Below are positions 8,041 through 16,934 of a DNA stretch of 64,000 nucleotides, piece by piece. The position numbers were made by a program, and so were the translations under genes. Source of the stretch: Saprospira grandis (GTDB taxonomy: Bacteria; Bacteroidota; Bacteroidia; Chitinophagales; Saprospiraceae); contig NZ_CP110854.1 of assembly GCF_027594745.1 (NCBI RefSeq), positions 1,652,501 through 1,716,500 of the forward strand. Direction: 5' to 3'. The notes under the pieces are model-generated. The model was not told where the DNA came from. It saw only the letters and a program-made list of their open reading frames with translations, and did no database searches. Position 1 is the stretch's first letter. Every line of letters starts with the position of its first letter.

Positions 8041-9621
8041 ATGCCTCAAGAAGTAGAAATTAGCATTTTGCCCCAAGAACTGGAGCAAGAGGCCCTGATC
8101 GAGAAAAAATTGCGCAAAAAGTTGCGCTGGCCCAAAAACCAAGAATTGGCCCATTGGTATATCCGCCGAAGAAGCCTAGACGCTAGAGGGCGGCAGCCAC
8201 TTTTCCGCCTCCGTATTGTCGCCTATAAAACGGGAGAGCTTGTTCCCGAAACGCCTTCTATTATTGCGGCCTTGCCGCAGGTCCAAAATCGCCCCCAAGT
8301 CTTAATCGTTGGGGCAGGGCCCGCAGGCTACTTTGCCGCCCTAGAACTTATTGAGCTTGGCCTAAAACCCATTATCCTCGAAAGAGGAAAAGATGTGCGG
8401 GCCCGCCGCCGCGACCTTCGGGCCATTCAGCAGTTTGGCGAGGTAAACCCACATTCTAATTACTGCTTTGGCGAAGGTGGAGCCGGTACTTATTCTGACG
8501 GAAAACTCTATACTCGTTCCAAAAAAAGAGGAAGCATAGAAAAATCCTTGCGCTTGTTTGTAGAACATGGCGCCCCCAGCGATATTCTCATTGATGCCCA
8601 CCCGCATATTGGCTCCAACAAACTGCCCAAGGTAGTGGCCGCCATGCGAGAGACCATAGAAAGCAAGGGCGGAGAAATCCATTTTGAGGCTTGGGTCACC
8701 GACTTTCTGATTGAGGAGAAACAGGGCCAAAGAAGCCTAAAAGGCTTGCGCACCGCTGATGGCAAAGAATGGTGGGGCCAAGGCGTTATTTTAGCTACGG
8801 GCCATTCGGCCAGAGATATCTTCCGTTTATTGGACCAAAAAAAGGTGGCCATTGAGGCCAAACCCTTTGCCCTTGGCGTGCGGATAGAACACCCTCAGGC
8901 CCTAATCGATGAATTGCAATATGGCATAAAAGAGCGGCCCAAAGAACTGCCTGCTTCTAGCTATAGCCTAGTTTGCCAGGTAGAAAACCGAGGCGTATTC
9001 TCCTTTTGTATGTGTCCGGGCGGATTGATTGTGCCCGCTTCTACGGCCCCAGGCGAATTAGTCGTCAATGGGATGTCGATGTCTAGACGAGACTCTCCTT
9101 TTGCCAATTCGGGCATGGTGGTCGCCGTAGATATGGAAGACTTGAAAGAGTATGCGCATTTAGGTCCATTTGCGGCCATGAGCTTTCAGCAAGAGGTAGA
9201 ACAAGCCCTATTTCGGGCGGGAGATGGGAGCCAGGCGGCGCCAGCTCAGCGCCTTACCGACTTTGTCAAGGGGAAAACCTCTAGTAGCTTGCCCAAAACC
9301 TCTTACATCCCTGGAATTTACTCGGCCCGTTTGGACCAATTGCTTCCTGCGGGAATTAGCCGTCGTTTGCAGCTTGGTTTGCAACAGATGGGCAAAAAAA
9401 TGCGGGGTTATTATACCGAAGAAGCCCAATTAATTGGGGTAGAGAGTAGAACCAGCTCCCCTATTCGGATACCGAGAGAGCCAGATAGCTGCATGCATCC
9501 AGAACTAGCGGCCCTATTTCCCTGTGGAGAGGGAGCGGGTTATGCGGGCGGCATCATTTCGGCAGCTATGGATGGGCAGAAAGTGGCCCAAGCTTTGGCC
9601 AAATGGATAGCGGCCCAATAA
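8041..9621 (+). CDS. FAD-dependent oxidoreductase (COG2509-like)
   Basis: The 526-residue protein has a short N-terminal domain with basic residues (about 1-80), then an FAD-binding Rossmann motif VLIVGAGPAGYFAALEL (88-104). Next come the characteristic ERGKDVRARRRDL and NYCFGEGGAGTYSDGKLYTR segments, and a C-terminal FAD-binding block (CGEGAGYAGGIISAAMDG). These features match the uncharacterised FAD-dependent dehydrogenase group often annotated as COG2509. The substrate is unknown. It is soluble, with no signal peptide. It has no operon partner within 150 bp, being flanked by elements E3 and E4. Confidence 0.88.
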   Translation: MPQEVEISILPQELEQEALIEKKLRKKLRWPKNQELAHWYIRRRSLDARGRQPLFRLRIVAYKTGELVPETPSIIAALPQVQNRPQVLIVGAGPAGYFAALELIELGLKPIILERGKDVRARRRDLRAIQQFGEVNPHSNYCFGEGGAGTYSDGKLYTRSKKRGSIEKSLRLFVEHGAPSDILIDAHPHIGSNKLPKVVAAMRETIESKGGEIHFEAWVTDFLIEEKQGQRSLKGLRTADGKEWWGQGVILATGHSARDIFRLLDQKKVAIEAKPFALGVRIEHPQALIDELQYGIKERPKELPASSYSLVCQVENRGVFSFCMCPGGLIVPASTAPGELVVNGMSMSRRDSPFANSGMVVAVDMEDLKEYAHLGPFAAMSFQQEVEQALFRAGDGSQAAPAQRLTDFVKGKTSSSLPKTSYIPGIYSARLDQLLPAGISRRLQLGLQQMGKKMRGYYTEEAQLIGVESRTSSPIRIPREPDSCMHPELAALFPCGEGAGYAGGIISAAMDGQKVAQALAKWIAAQ

Positions 9622-9653
9622 TTTTGCGGTGGACAGGGCGCGGAGCGCCCGCA

Positions 9654-9769
9654 GGCCTAGGGGCCTGAAATGGTGCGGCGCAGCCGCAGACCAAGGAGCC
9701 GAAGGCGAGGCAGGGCCGAGCAGACCTGCGAGCCATGCAAGGGCCCGGCCGCCGAAGGCGGCAGGCCCC
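9654..9769 (-). repeat. structured intergenic element E4
   Basis: Closing helix GGCCT/AGGCC. P3 here is the unique pair ATGG/CCAT, which keeps pairing while both arms differ from all other copies. The 5' module (GGGGCCTGCC type) is shared with E20 and E25. It lies between two + strand genes. Confidence 0.85.
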
Positions 9770-9794
9770 AAAAAACAATATAAAACAAAAACAG

Positions 9795-10238
9795 ATGGGA
9801 CTATTTAGCAACCCTTTGAAGAACCCCAAAGTCTTGGAAATGGTCTTTGGGAAGGCCCAAGAGGAATTAAACGAGGCCTTAATTTATCGGAAAAAGCAAT
9901 TTGAGGACCCCAACCTATATATGTGGGTGGAAGTAGAACAGGGCCTGCCCTTTGTTTGTCTGCGCAACTTGGCGGGAGAAAACTTGGTCCGGATGACCGC
10001 CCAGCAACTGCTGCAAGACGAGGCCATACAGCAACAGCTCAAAAAGATTCCGTCCCTTGTGCGGCCCTTTATTAAGTGGGATGTTGTCTTGCCAAAAATG
10101 AATGCCATCTTAGTTCGCCAATTGGGGACCGACAAAAACATCAAGGTAACAGAAGGGCCAAAAAAAGCCATTGTAGACCTTTGGGAAGCAGGCGAAGAGC
10201 GGCAAAAAAACATCTCCTTGACCGAAATATTTTTGTAG
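9795..10238 (+). CDS. hypothetical protein, 147 aa
   Basis: I do not recognise this protein. The ATG at 9795 (MGLFSNPLKNPKVLEMVFGK) is chosen because the in-frame extension to 9735 lies inside element E4. The product is soluble, with an amphipathic N-terminal region (about 10-40) and a mixed alpha/beta remainder containing MWVEVEQGLPFVCLRNLAGE. There is no signal peptide or membrane segment and no obvious catalytic motif. It is single, on the same strand as its neighbours, with 146 bp to the next gene. Confidence 0.6.
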   Translation: MGLFSNPLKNPKVLEMVFGKAQEELNEALIYRKKQFEDPNLYMWVEVEQGLPFVCLRNLAGENLVRMTAQQLLQDEAIQQQLKKIPSLVRPFIKWDVVLPKMNAILVRQLGTDKNIKVTEGPKKAIVDLWEAGEERQKNISLTEIFL

Positions 10239-10384
10239 AAAAACAATCTTTTAGAGAAGAATTGCGTAAAAGAATAAAAAAGCGGAGGTGCAAAAGGCAG
10301 CTTGGCAAGTAGTTTGCCCAATAAAAAAAACCAATACAAGACAAGCCCTTCATTTATTCATCACCAACTTTTATCTCTACATAC

Positions 10385-11125
10385 ATGCAAAAATTAGCAT
10401 TTCTATTTCTTTTCCTAAGTTTTGGTTTTGGCGCAGTACAGGCGCAGAAAACTCAGGCAACAGAAAAAAACCTAATTAAGACCTTGGACCCCGAGGGTGC
10501 CGAAAACATCAGCTTTAAGTTTAACTTTGAAGAGCTAGACCTAGAGCCCTGGGATCAAAGTAGCTTGCGCATTCGTCTTTTGGTGCACTCTAACTATCCA
10601 GAATCAATCATGAAAGAGCTGCTCAAGGCGGGTCGTTATGAAATGCAAGGTTTATTGGATGGAGACACTTACTATATCACGATGCCAAATTTGGATAAGA
10701 TGATTACGGTTGGTAACTTGTTATTGGAGGAAAAGATCTTTGTATCGGTACAAACGCCCGGCTACTTTCAGAAAGAAGGCAAAACCATTAAGAAAAAGCT
10801 AGATCCGGCTTTGGTGGTTAATGCTAGAGGAAATCAGGCTGCTTTGAAAAAGATGCGCCAGATTAAGGAAGACATTGAGGACAAAGTGGAAGTAGAATTT
10901 GTTTGGATTGGCGTGAATGAGCAATCAGCTGCCAAAGCCAATATGAAAGACCGCTTTAAGAAGAAAGATGAAAAGACCAAAAGCCGCGTGCATGGTCTAT
11001 CTGAAGAGGAGCCTGTTGGGGCTAGCCGTCGTGGAACGATGCAGCCTAACATGACTGCTGAAGAATTTAAAAGCCAATATGGAGGAATTTGGATTTTGGT
11101 AGAAGACGAACTCGACTACAGATAG
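10385..11125 (+). CDS. secreted protein of unknown function, tandem paralogue 1
   Basis: The 246-residue product begins with a clear signal peptide (MQKLAFLFLFLSFGFGAVQA). The mature part shares a domain with the next gene: EKNLIKTLDPEGAENISFKF against EKTLVKTLMPEESSEVVFET, LEPWDQSSLRIRLLVHSNYP against AEPWDQKGMRVEIEVISNMP, and LLKAGRYEMQG against LVKAGRYELEG. The pattern of alternating hydrophobic strands suggests a beta-rich, adhesin-like or DUF4097-like fold. That is inference. The C-terminal 60 residues are Lys/Glu-rich and absent from the paralogue. The two genes are 47 bp apart and share the terminator at 11753. Confidence 0.75.
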   Translation: MQKLAFLFLFLSFGFGAVQAQKTQATEKNLIKTLDPEGAENISFKFNFEELDLEPWDQSSLRIRLLVHSNYPESIMKELLKAGRYEMQGLLDGDTYYITMPNLDKMITVGNLLLEEKIFVSVQTPGYFQKEGKTIKKKLDPALVVNARGNQAALKKMRQIKEDIEDKVEVEFVWIGVNEQSAAKANMKDRFKKKDEKTKSRVHGLSEEEPVGASRRGTMQPNMTAEEFKSQYGGIWILVEDELDYR

Positions 11126-11172
11126 CCATTCCCTCTGCTCTTATTTTTATTTTGATTACAAAACACACAATC

Positions 11173-11730
11173 ATGAGAATCTCTGCCTTTATTGCTCTAT
11201 TTATGTCTTTTGCTTTTTTGGTTCAGGCCCAAGACAATAGCGAAAAAACCTTGGTAAAAACCCTAATGCCCGAAGAAAGCTCGGAAGTGGTTTTTGAAAC
11301 CAAAAATGCCACTATTGGCGCCGAACCTTGGGACCAGAAAGGAATGCGCGTAGAAATCGAAGTTATTTCTAATATGCCTGTTTCTGTATTGGAGCAATTG
11401 GTAAAAGCGGGCCGTTATGAGCTCGAAGGTCGCACAGAAGATGGTATTTTCTATGTGAATGCGCCTAAGATGGAAAAGCAGGTTACTGTTCGTGGTAAGT
11501 TGTTGGAAGAAGTGATCAACTTCAATGTAAAAACACCTGGCTACTACGTACTTAGCGAAAACCGCCTCATGCCTGATGCAGGTCTAGCCGCTCGTGGTAA
11601 CATGAAGCGCAACATTGAGACTGTTATCGTAATCAAGCCTGTTCTTAAAACAACACTTAAGTCTGATGCTCAGATTGAACTCAAAACTGGTGATATCAAA
11701 ATCGGTGATGAGATCATTGAGATCGAGTAA
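11173..11730 (+). CDS. secreted protein of unknown function, tandem paralogue 2
   Basis: The 185-residue product starts at the ATG at 11173, because that codon opens a good signal peptide (MRISAFIALFMSFAFLVQA); the longer frame from 11089 overlaps the preceding gene and starts with TTG. It is a shortened paralogue of the preceding gene, sharing the WDQ motif, KAGRYELEG and the VNAPKMEKQVTVRGKLLEE block. It is beta-rich, with no membrane segment after the signal, and is probably periplasmic or surface-located. Codon use is smoother than in paralogue 1 (cgt, ggt), hinting at higher expression. Strong terminator 22 bp after the stop. Confidence 0.78.
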   Translation: MRISAFIALFMSFAFLVQAQDNSEKTLVKTLMPEESSEVVFETKNATIGAEPWDQKGMRVEIEVISNMPVSVLEQLVKAGRYELEGRTEDGIFYVNAPKMEKQVTVRGKLLEEVINFNVKTPGYYVLSENRLMPDAGLAARGNMKRNIETVIVIKPVLKTTLKSDAQIELKTGDIKIGDEIIEIE

Positions 11731-11752
11731 GTTAATATAGACGCTAAATTTT

Positions 11753-11786
11753 AGCCCTAGTTCTTTAAAGAACTAGGGCTTTTTTT
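11753..11786 (+). terminator. rho-independent terminator after the paralogue pair
   Basis: GCCCTAGTTCTTT and its complement AAAGAACTAGGGC form a 13-bp perfect stem, followed by T7. It lies between convergent genes, with cysQ ending at 11794. Confidence 0.9.
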
Positions 11787-11793
11787 ATGCTGC

Positions 11794-12585
11794 TTATTGC
11801 TCTTCTTTTCCTTGGGCCATAAAATGCGGATTATGCAAATCGGCCTTATTGTAGCGCAGAGGTTTTCGGCTCTCCCAATCGAGGATTTGGCCCCCAGCTT
11901 CTTGCAGGATAATTTGAGGAGCGGCAGTATCCCATTCCATAGTGGGGCCTAAGCGGGGGTAAATATCGGCTTGGCCTTGGGCTAGGGCCATAAACTTTAG
12001 GGCGCTGCCTTTGGCCATAAATTGCGGCTGATTTAGAGACTGAATATAGGCCTCTGTAGCAGGCCGAAGATGTGAGCGAGAGCCCAAAACCCGCAGCCCC
12101 TCTTGTTCAAAAGAGAAACTGCTGGCCCAAATCCGTTTATACTCGCCTTTGTCTAGCAAATAAGCCCCCTCTCCTTTTTGTGCCCAATATACATCCTGAT
12201 TTAGGGGGGCATAGAGCAAGCCAAAAATAACCTCGCCCCGCTCAACCAAAGCGATGTTAATGGCAAACTCTCCATTTCGGTTGACAAACTCTCTGGTCCC
12301 ATCCAAAGGATCAATCAGCCAGCAATAGCGGTAATCTTTACGCTCCTCATAGGGCGCGATCTGCTCTTCTTCCGAGATGATCGGAATTTCTGGCCAATGG
12401 CAAGCCAAGGCCTGGCAAATAATAGCATTCGAGCGCTGATCTGCCAAAGTCAAAGGGCTATCATCTGCTTTTTGCTCTAGCTGCCAATTGGCCGTAGGCT
12501 GCTCATAGACTTGCATAATAGCTTGCCCTGCCTCTTGGGCAATTTTTTGAATCAACTGGATGTCAGAAAGGCTTAGCGCAATCAT
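11794..12585 (-). CDS. cysQ: 3'(2'),5'-bisphosphate nucleotidase CysQ
   Basis: The 263-residue enzyme removes the 3'-phosphate from PAP, a by-product of sulfate activation and of acyl carrier protein synthesis. Family motifs are complete: ISEEEQIAPYEER (metal-binding Glu near residues 71-73), WLIDPLDGTREF (about 89-100), and a C-terminal EWDTAAPQIILQEAGG carrying the last metal-binding Asp. It is cytosolic and Mg2+-dependent, as known for the inositol-monophosphatase superfamily. It is the downstream member of a two-gene unit with the MtfA-like gene, 12 bp apart. Confidence 0.95.
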   Translation of the reverse strand: MIALSLSDIQLIQKIAQEAGQAIMQVYEQPTANWQLEQKADDSPLTLADQRSNAIICQALACHWPEIPIISEEEQIAPYEERKDYRYCWLIDPLDGTREFVNRNGEFAINIALVERGEVIFGLLYAPLNQDVYWAQKGEGAYLLDKGEYKRIWASSFSFEQEGLRVLGSRSHLRPATEAYIQSLNQPQFMAKGSALKFMALAQGQADIYPRLGPTMEWDTAAPQIILQEAGGQILDWESRKPLRYNKADLHNPHFMAQGKEEQ

Positions 12586-12597
12586 TTTCTCTATAGT

Positions 12598-13515
12598 TTA
12601 ATGTAAATCATCTTCTTCCTCTAGGGCTGGATTACCCACCCCATCCTGTAAAGCTGGCGCACTAAAACTAAGGGGATCCTGCCCATAGGTCTTTACCAAA
12701 AACTCATAGACCTCAGGAAACTCTCCCTTAAAGGCCTCAGGATAAGTAAAAAAGTGCTCAGAAGCCAACTCAAAGAGCTCAAAGTCTGGCAAACCCGTAT
12801 ACTCTAGGCTATAGCCCACCTTAAACTGACGCAAAACATGCAGCCGAGCCAAAAAGTCCATGCGGTCCCCTATCGGTAAATCTTCATCATGAATATGATG
12901 CTCGGCCTTAAAGGCTTTGGCAAAGCCATACAAACAAACATCATAATACTGATGCGGAGCCTTTAGCCCTCGGATAAACATATTGACCGAAATGAACAAG
13001 CTGCTAAATGGCTCTTCTTCCTCAAATTCTACCGCATGAATCTTCTCATTGATTTTAGGCGTGATGAAGGTCCGAGGAAATAATACAATCATCCCCAACT
13101 TAGGAAAAAACTCTTTCTGAAAAGCCTTGCCCATCGTCATCTGAATGGCCCGAGCAGATACCAATAGCTGTATATCACCAGGCAGCTTCTCCGCCCCTCT
13201 CATCTGAAACTGCTTTTGCATTCTAAAAATACTTAAGCGCTGCTCAAAAAAGCGCTTGTGCTCTGCCCCCAAATTACGGTAATAAGGAAAAAACTGCCCC
13301 AATATATCTTGCTCTACCTTGGCCAATCCCGGAGGATGCTTTACCGCCCACCACTCGTAAATTCCTCTACGAATTAAGTAGGTGCCCACAAAAATGCCTA
13401 AGGGGATCGCTCCCAACCATTTCCACTCATCAGCAATCAAGTCGTTGAGGAGTAAATAGATAAATATTAAGGTGCCAATACCAGAAGGAATCAGAAGAAG
13501 TGCTAAAATAGGCAT
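12598..13515 (-). CDS. MtfA-like membrane-anchored protein lacking the HEXXH motif
   Basis: The 305-residue product has two N-terminal membrane helices (about 2-22 and 33-50) and then a domain resembling MtfA (zincin-type peptidase): FFPYYRNLGAEHKRFFEQRLSIFRMQKQF at about 75-103 and the IQLLVSARAIQMTMGK helix at about 115-130. In active MtfA the later helix carries HEFAH; here the equivalent stretch reads YDVCLYGFAKAF (YGFAK at 196-200), so both zinc His residues and the catalytic Glu are gone. It is probably a pseudo-enzyme or scaffold. The family call is by eye and moderately sure. It is the likely first gene of a unit with cysQ. Confidence 0.65.
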   Translation of the reverse strand: MPILALLLIPSGIGTLIFIYLLLNDLIADEWKWLGAIPLGIFVGTYLIRRGIYEWWAVKHPPGLAKVEQDILGQFFPYYRNLGAEHKRFFEQRLSIFRMQKQFQMRGAEKLPGDIQLLVSARAIQMTMGKAFQKEFFPKLGMIVLFPRTFITPKINEKIHAVEFEEEEPFSSLFISVNMFIRGLKAPHQYYDVCLYGFAKAFKAEHHIHDEDLPIGDRMDFLARLHVLRQFKVGYSLEYTGLPDFELFELASEHFFTYPEAFKGEFPEVYEFLVKTYGQDPLSFSAPALQDGVGNPALEEEDDLH

Positions 13516-13748
13516 AAGAGTAAGATGCTAGTGGACCAAATTATATTTTTATATAGCTGCTTAGATATAACATCTTTTTAAGATAATTTTGCAAGCGAGG
13601 ATATTTATATCTAAGATATTTTCTAAATTTAGAACAGCAGCCCTAAAGCCGCTCTCCCCAAACAAGAAGGCCAAAAGGCCCAAATTGTTACATTCAAGCC
13701 ATGATTTAGTATGCGTTTTATCGCTCTAGGCCAAAAATAATCAACCTT

Positions 13749-15572
13749 ATGGAAATTCGTCGTCTTTTTGATATCCCTTATTATCAAGCTGCCCATTATC
13801 CCCTCCCCAAAGCTATCGGAGGCCAGCATATTAGTGGCAAAAAGTACTACTATAGTACAGAAAAAGTGCTAGAGCTCATCAATAAAGTAAGCTGGGGACT
13901 GCTGCAAATGGGCATGAAACCCGGCGATAAAATTGCCCTGATCTCTTATAATAACCGCCCAGAATGGAATATCATGGACCTGGGTATGCAGCAAATTGGG
14001 GTGATTAACGTCCCCGTCTATCCCACAATTAGCCCCGATGATTATGTCTATATCTTTAATGACTCTACCATTAAGTATGCTGTCGTTGGCCATGGCGACC
14101 TGCTCGATAAGGTCCGTACCGCCCAAAGTGATATCCCCTCTCTTCAAGCTATCTTTACCTTTGATGAGGCCGATGCCCAAGGACAAGTAGATGCCAATGG
14201 CCAAGAGGTCAGTTTCTGGGAACATATCTGGGGCGAAAACCCCAATATGGACATTATCCAAGCCCATAAGGATAAAATTAAAGCCGAAGATCTAGCGACC
14301 ATTATTTATACCTCCGGAACTACAGGCAAACCCAAGGGCGTGATGCTCAGCCATAATAATATTGCCACCAATGTCCGCGATGTGCTCCCCTTTATCCCCC
14401 TTCAACCCCAAGATATCGCCCTGAGCTTCCTGCCGCTCTGCCATGTCTTTGAACGAACCGTTACTTATAGCTATATGGCCAAAGGAGCACAAATTTTCTA
14501 TGCTAAGGACCTCGATACGCTCTCGGAAACCCTGCAGGATGTCCGCCCCCATTTCTTTACTACGGTCCCCCGACTCCTCGAAAAGGTCTATGAGAAAATG
14601 ATGCTGAAGGTCCAAGCCGAAGGCGGCCTCAAAGAAAAAATATTTAATTGGGCCCTCGGACTAACCGAAAAGTATGATTTCGATTGGCAGGCTGCTGGCC
14701 TAGAAGCCATCAAATGGAAGATTGCCGATAAACTAGTCTTCTCTAAGGTTAGAGATCGCCTCGGTGGCCGCTTGAAAGGAATTGTAACCGGTGCCGCCGC
14801 CTGCCCCCCTCGCATGACACAACTCTTCTCCGCTGTGGGCGTCCCTATCCGTGAAGGCTATGGCCTGACCGAAACCTCTCCCGCTATTTCTATCAATATT
14901 TTTGAGCCCTACCAAGCCATGATCGGTAGCGTTGGCCCTATTCTCCCTAGCGTGCAGGTCAAAATTGATCAAGACGATAGCTATGGCCCCGGCGAAGGCG
15001 AGGTCCTGGTCAAAGGAAATTCGGTCATGATGGGCTACTACCGCAAAGAAGATAAAACCGCCGAGGTCTTCAATGAAGAAGGTTGGTTCCTCACTGGCGA
15101 TATTGGCAAGATCGTAGAAAACAAAAAGGGCATCAAGTTCCTCAAAATTACCGACCGCAAAAAGGAACTACTCAAAACTTCTGGCGGAAAATATGTCGCC
15201 CCCACCCCTATCGAAAGCACGCTCAAAGAAGATCTTTTGGTGGAGCAGGTCATGGTGGTTGGCGAAAAACGCAAGTTTGTCTCGGCCCTTATTCAACCCA
15301 ACTTTGAAAGCCTCAAGAATTGGTGCCAAGATAAAAATATTACCTGGACCAAGCCCGAGGAGGTCCTCGCAAACCCTAAGGTCCTCGCTTACTTCCAAGC
15401 GGTGGTCAACCGCTATAACCCCCGCTTCTCTAAGGTCGAGCAAATTAAGAAGTTCCATCTGGTCCCTACCCCCTGGGGCGTAGAAACAGGAGAACTCACG
15501 CCCACCATGAAGCTCAAAAGAAGAGTCATTTTAGCCAATTATGAAGATGCTATCGAAAAACTTTATCAGTAA
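13749..15572 (+). CDS. long-chain acyl-CoA synthetase (AMP-forming)
   Basis: This 607-residue ligase activates fatty acids with ATP to acyl-AMP and then acyl-CoA. Motifs: P-loop YTSGTTGKPKG (187-197), adenine-binding GYGLTETSPAI, and the hinge/lysine region EGWFLTGDIG...KITDRKKELLKTSGGKYVAP. The length and the DRKKELLKTSGGKYVAP block fit the long-chain (FAA1/FadD-like, AMP-binding) group common in Bacteroidota. It is cytosolic or peripheral to the membrane. A TAATTTTG box lies at 13584-13591 but is far from the start. Its 3' end overlaps the next gene by 32 bp. Confidence 0.92.
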   Translation: MEIRRLFDIPYYQAAHYPLPKAIGGQHISGKKYYYSTEKVLELINKVSWGLLQMGMKPGDKIALISYNNRPEWNIMDLGMQQIGVINVPVYPTISPDDYVYIFNDSTIKYAVVGHGDLLDKVRTAQSDIPSLQAIFTFDEADAQGQVDANGQEVSFWEHIWGENPNMDIIQAHKDKIKAEDLATIIYTSGTTGKPKGVMLSHNNIATNVRDVLPFIPLQPQDIALSFLPLCHVFERTVTYSYMAKGAQIFYAKDLDTLSETLQDVRPHFFTTVPRLLEKVYEKMMLKVQAEGGLKEKIFNWALGLTEKYDFDWQAAGLEAIKWKIADKLVFSKVRDRLGGRLKGIVTGAAACPPRMTQLFSAVGVPIREGYGLTETSPAISINIFEPYQAMIGSVGPILPSVQVKIDQDDSYGPGEGEVLVKGNSVMMGYYRKEDKTAEVFNEEGWFLTGDIGKIVENKKGIKFLKITDRKKELLKTSGGKYVAPTPIESTLKEDLLVEQVMVVGEKRKFVSALIQPNFESLKNWCQDKNITWTKPEEVLANPKVLAYFQAVVNRYNPRFSKVEQIKKFHLVPTPWGVETGELTPTMKLKRRVILANYEDAIEKLYQ

Positions 15573-15969
15573 ATTCTTAGCCCTCAGCCTATTGCTGCTC
15601 GGCCTTACCGCCTGCCAGTCTTCTAGCGCAGACCCGCTCTATAGCCCCGAAGACTTGGCCGGAAATTGGCGCCGCATCGATAGCAATAAACCAAGCCTAG
15701 ATGCTATGGAGGTAGAAGTGGAGGGTACCGATGCTTTTATTCGAGCCACCAATGGCAATAGCCCCTACTTTTTGCTCGGCCAACGCAAATGGCGCCGCAT
15801 CAAACCAACCGATGGCCCCAACTTTAGCTATGAGGATAAGGGCAGCAATAATGAGTTTTATGATGGCACAATGACGCTCGATAAAAGTGGCCCTACAGAT
15901 TATCTCTACCTCAATGTTAAGGTGGCTGGCAACGGCAATGGCAACAGACAAAGCTGGGAACGCTTTTAA
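15541..15969 (+). CDS. small lipoprotein of unknown function
   Basis: The 142-residue product has a lipoprotein signal peptide: positively charged start (MKMLSKNFISK), hydrophobic core, and the lipobox LGLTACQSSS with the lipidated Cys at about residue 25. The mature part is a lipocalin-like-sized beta-rich domain (YSPEDLAGNWRRIDS...), resembling small Bacteroidota lipoproteins that begin with L-x-G-x-W; the function is unknown. The start (ATG at 15541, or 15547) lies inside the acyl-CoA synthetase gene, so translational coupling is likely. Element E5 and a strong terminator follow. Confidence 0.8.
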   Translation: MKMLSKNFISKFLALSLLLLGLTACQSSSADPLYSPEDLAGNWRRIDSNKPSLDAMEVEVEGTDAFIRATNGNSPYFLLGQRKWRRIKPTDGPNFSYEDKGSNNEFYDGTMTLDKSGPTDYLYLNVKVAGNGNGNRQSWERF

Positions 15970-15984
15970 ATAAGCTCCTTTTTT

Positions 15985-16111
15985 GGGGCCTCCCCTGCGG
16001 CCCGATGTGCCTTGGGGCGGGCTGTGCCGCAGCTCGCAGGTCTGCTCGGCCCTGCGCCGCCTTCGGCGGCTGGGTCTGGCCCTTCGGGCCACTGCTATCC
16101 ATCCCTAGGCC
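15985..16111 (+). repeat. structured intergenic element E5
   Basis: Closing helix GGCCT/AGGCC, P3 GCAG/CTGC, P5 GCCGCC-TTC-GGCGGC. It lies between the lipoprotein stop and the terminator at 16154, so it is expected to be transcribed as part of the 3' UTR. Confidence 0.85.
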
Positions 16112-16153
16112 GCTCATCTTTCTTTTTCAGGCGGGGCAGTCTGCTTCGGCCCT

Positions 16154-16189
16154 AAAGGGGACAAAACTTCGGTTTTGTCCCCTTTTTTT
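16154..16189 (+). terminator. rho-independent terminator downstream of E5
   Basis: A 14-bp stem, AAAGGGGACAAAAC with a TTCG loop and its complement, is followed by T7. Confidence 0.9.
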
Positions 16190-16266
16190 GGCCCAGTCTA
16201 CTCTGCTCACAAACATATTGCTCAACTGTTTTTATATTTATGCTGTTACTATAAATAAAACCGCCT

Positions 16267-16872
16267 ATGCTTCAAGCGCTGCCACTCTTTCCCCTCCCCC
16301 TAATCAAAATGCCCGGCGAACTCCTCCAACTCCATATCTTTGAGCCCCGCTACCGCAAGTTACTAGAGGACCTCAAAACAGGAGAGCAGCCGCTTATCGG
16401 AATTCCCTGCACTATAGAGGAACCCGCCCAAGCAGGTCAATTAGGCTGCCTAGCCCGCCTAAAGTCTATTATTAAGACCCATCCAGATGGCCGTGCTGAT
16501 ATCTACCTAGAGGTCATTGATCTCATACAATTAGATAGCTATAGCCCCAAATGGCTAGACAAACCCTATCCCGGCGGTCAGGTCCAAGTACTCAATGCCC
16601 AAAATACCCGCCTTGAGGACCACTGGCTGATGCAACAGCTTCGCCTACTCAAAGCCCAACACCCCCTCGCACTTCCGCTCTCCCTACAAAATGATATGGG
16701 CGAGTTTGACCTCCTTAGCCAACTCCCTATTCAAGATAAGGCCAAACTACACTATCTACAATTGCCCCCAGCTAGCAAGGCCCGCAAAGCCTTACTCCAC
16801 TATGAGGTCAAGCAGTTGGGCCTCTTACTGATGCAACAAAAGGCCGTCTATAAAGGCTTTTGCTTTAATTAA
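16267..16872 (+). CDS. LON substrate-binding (N-terminal) domain protein
   Basis: The 201-residue protein is a stand-alone Lon N-terminal domain: LPLFPLPLIKMPGELLQLHIFEPRYRKLLEDL near the start, followed by GCLARLKSIIKTHPDGRADIYLEVIDLIQL. It lacks the AAA+ and protease domains of Lon, so it cannot be a protease on its own. Such proteins are widespread and of uncertain role, perhaps peptide binding or adaptor activity. Cytosolic. It is followed by an unusually perfect hairpin (16895-16930) and then a long repeat array. Confidence 0.88.
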   Translation: MLQALPLFPLPLIKMPGELLQLHIFEPRYRKLLEDLKTGEQPLIGIPCTIEEPAQAGQLGCLARLKSIIKTHPDGRADIYLEVIDLIQLDSYSPKWLDKPYPGGQVQVLNAQNTRLEDHWLMQQLRLLKAQHPLALPLSLQNDMGEFDLLSQLPIQDKAKLHYLQLPPASKARKALLHYEVKQLGLLLMQQKAVYKGFCFN

Positions 16873-16894
16873 ATCAACCCTTGGTCCAAATAAT

Positions 16895-16930
16895 AAAGAG
16901 GAGCAACTACTGTAGTAGTTGCTCCTCTTT
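16895..16930 (+). terminator. perfect 16-bp hairpin after the LON-domain gene
   Basis: AAAGAGGAGCAACTAC, loop TGTA, and its exact complement ending CTCTTT. The T-run is short, so termination may be weak, but the position fits. Confidence 0.65.
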
Positions 16931-16934
16931 GCGG

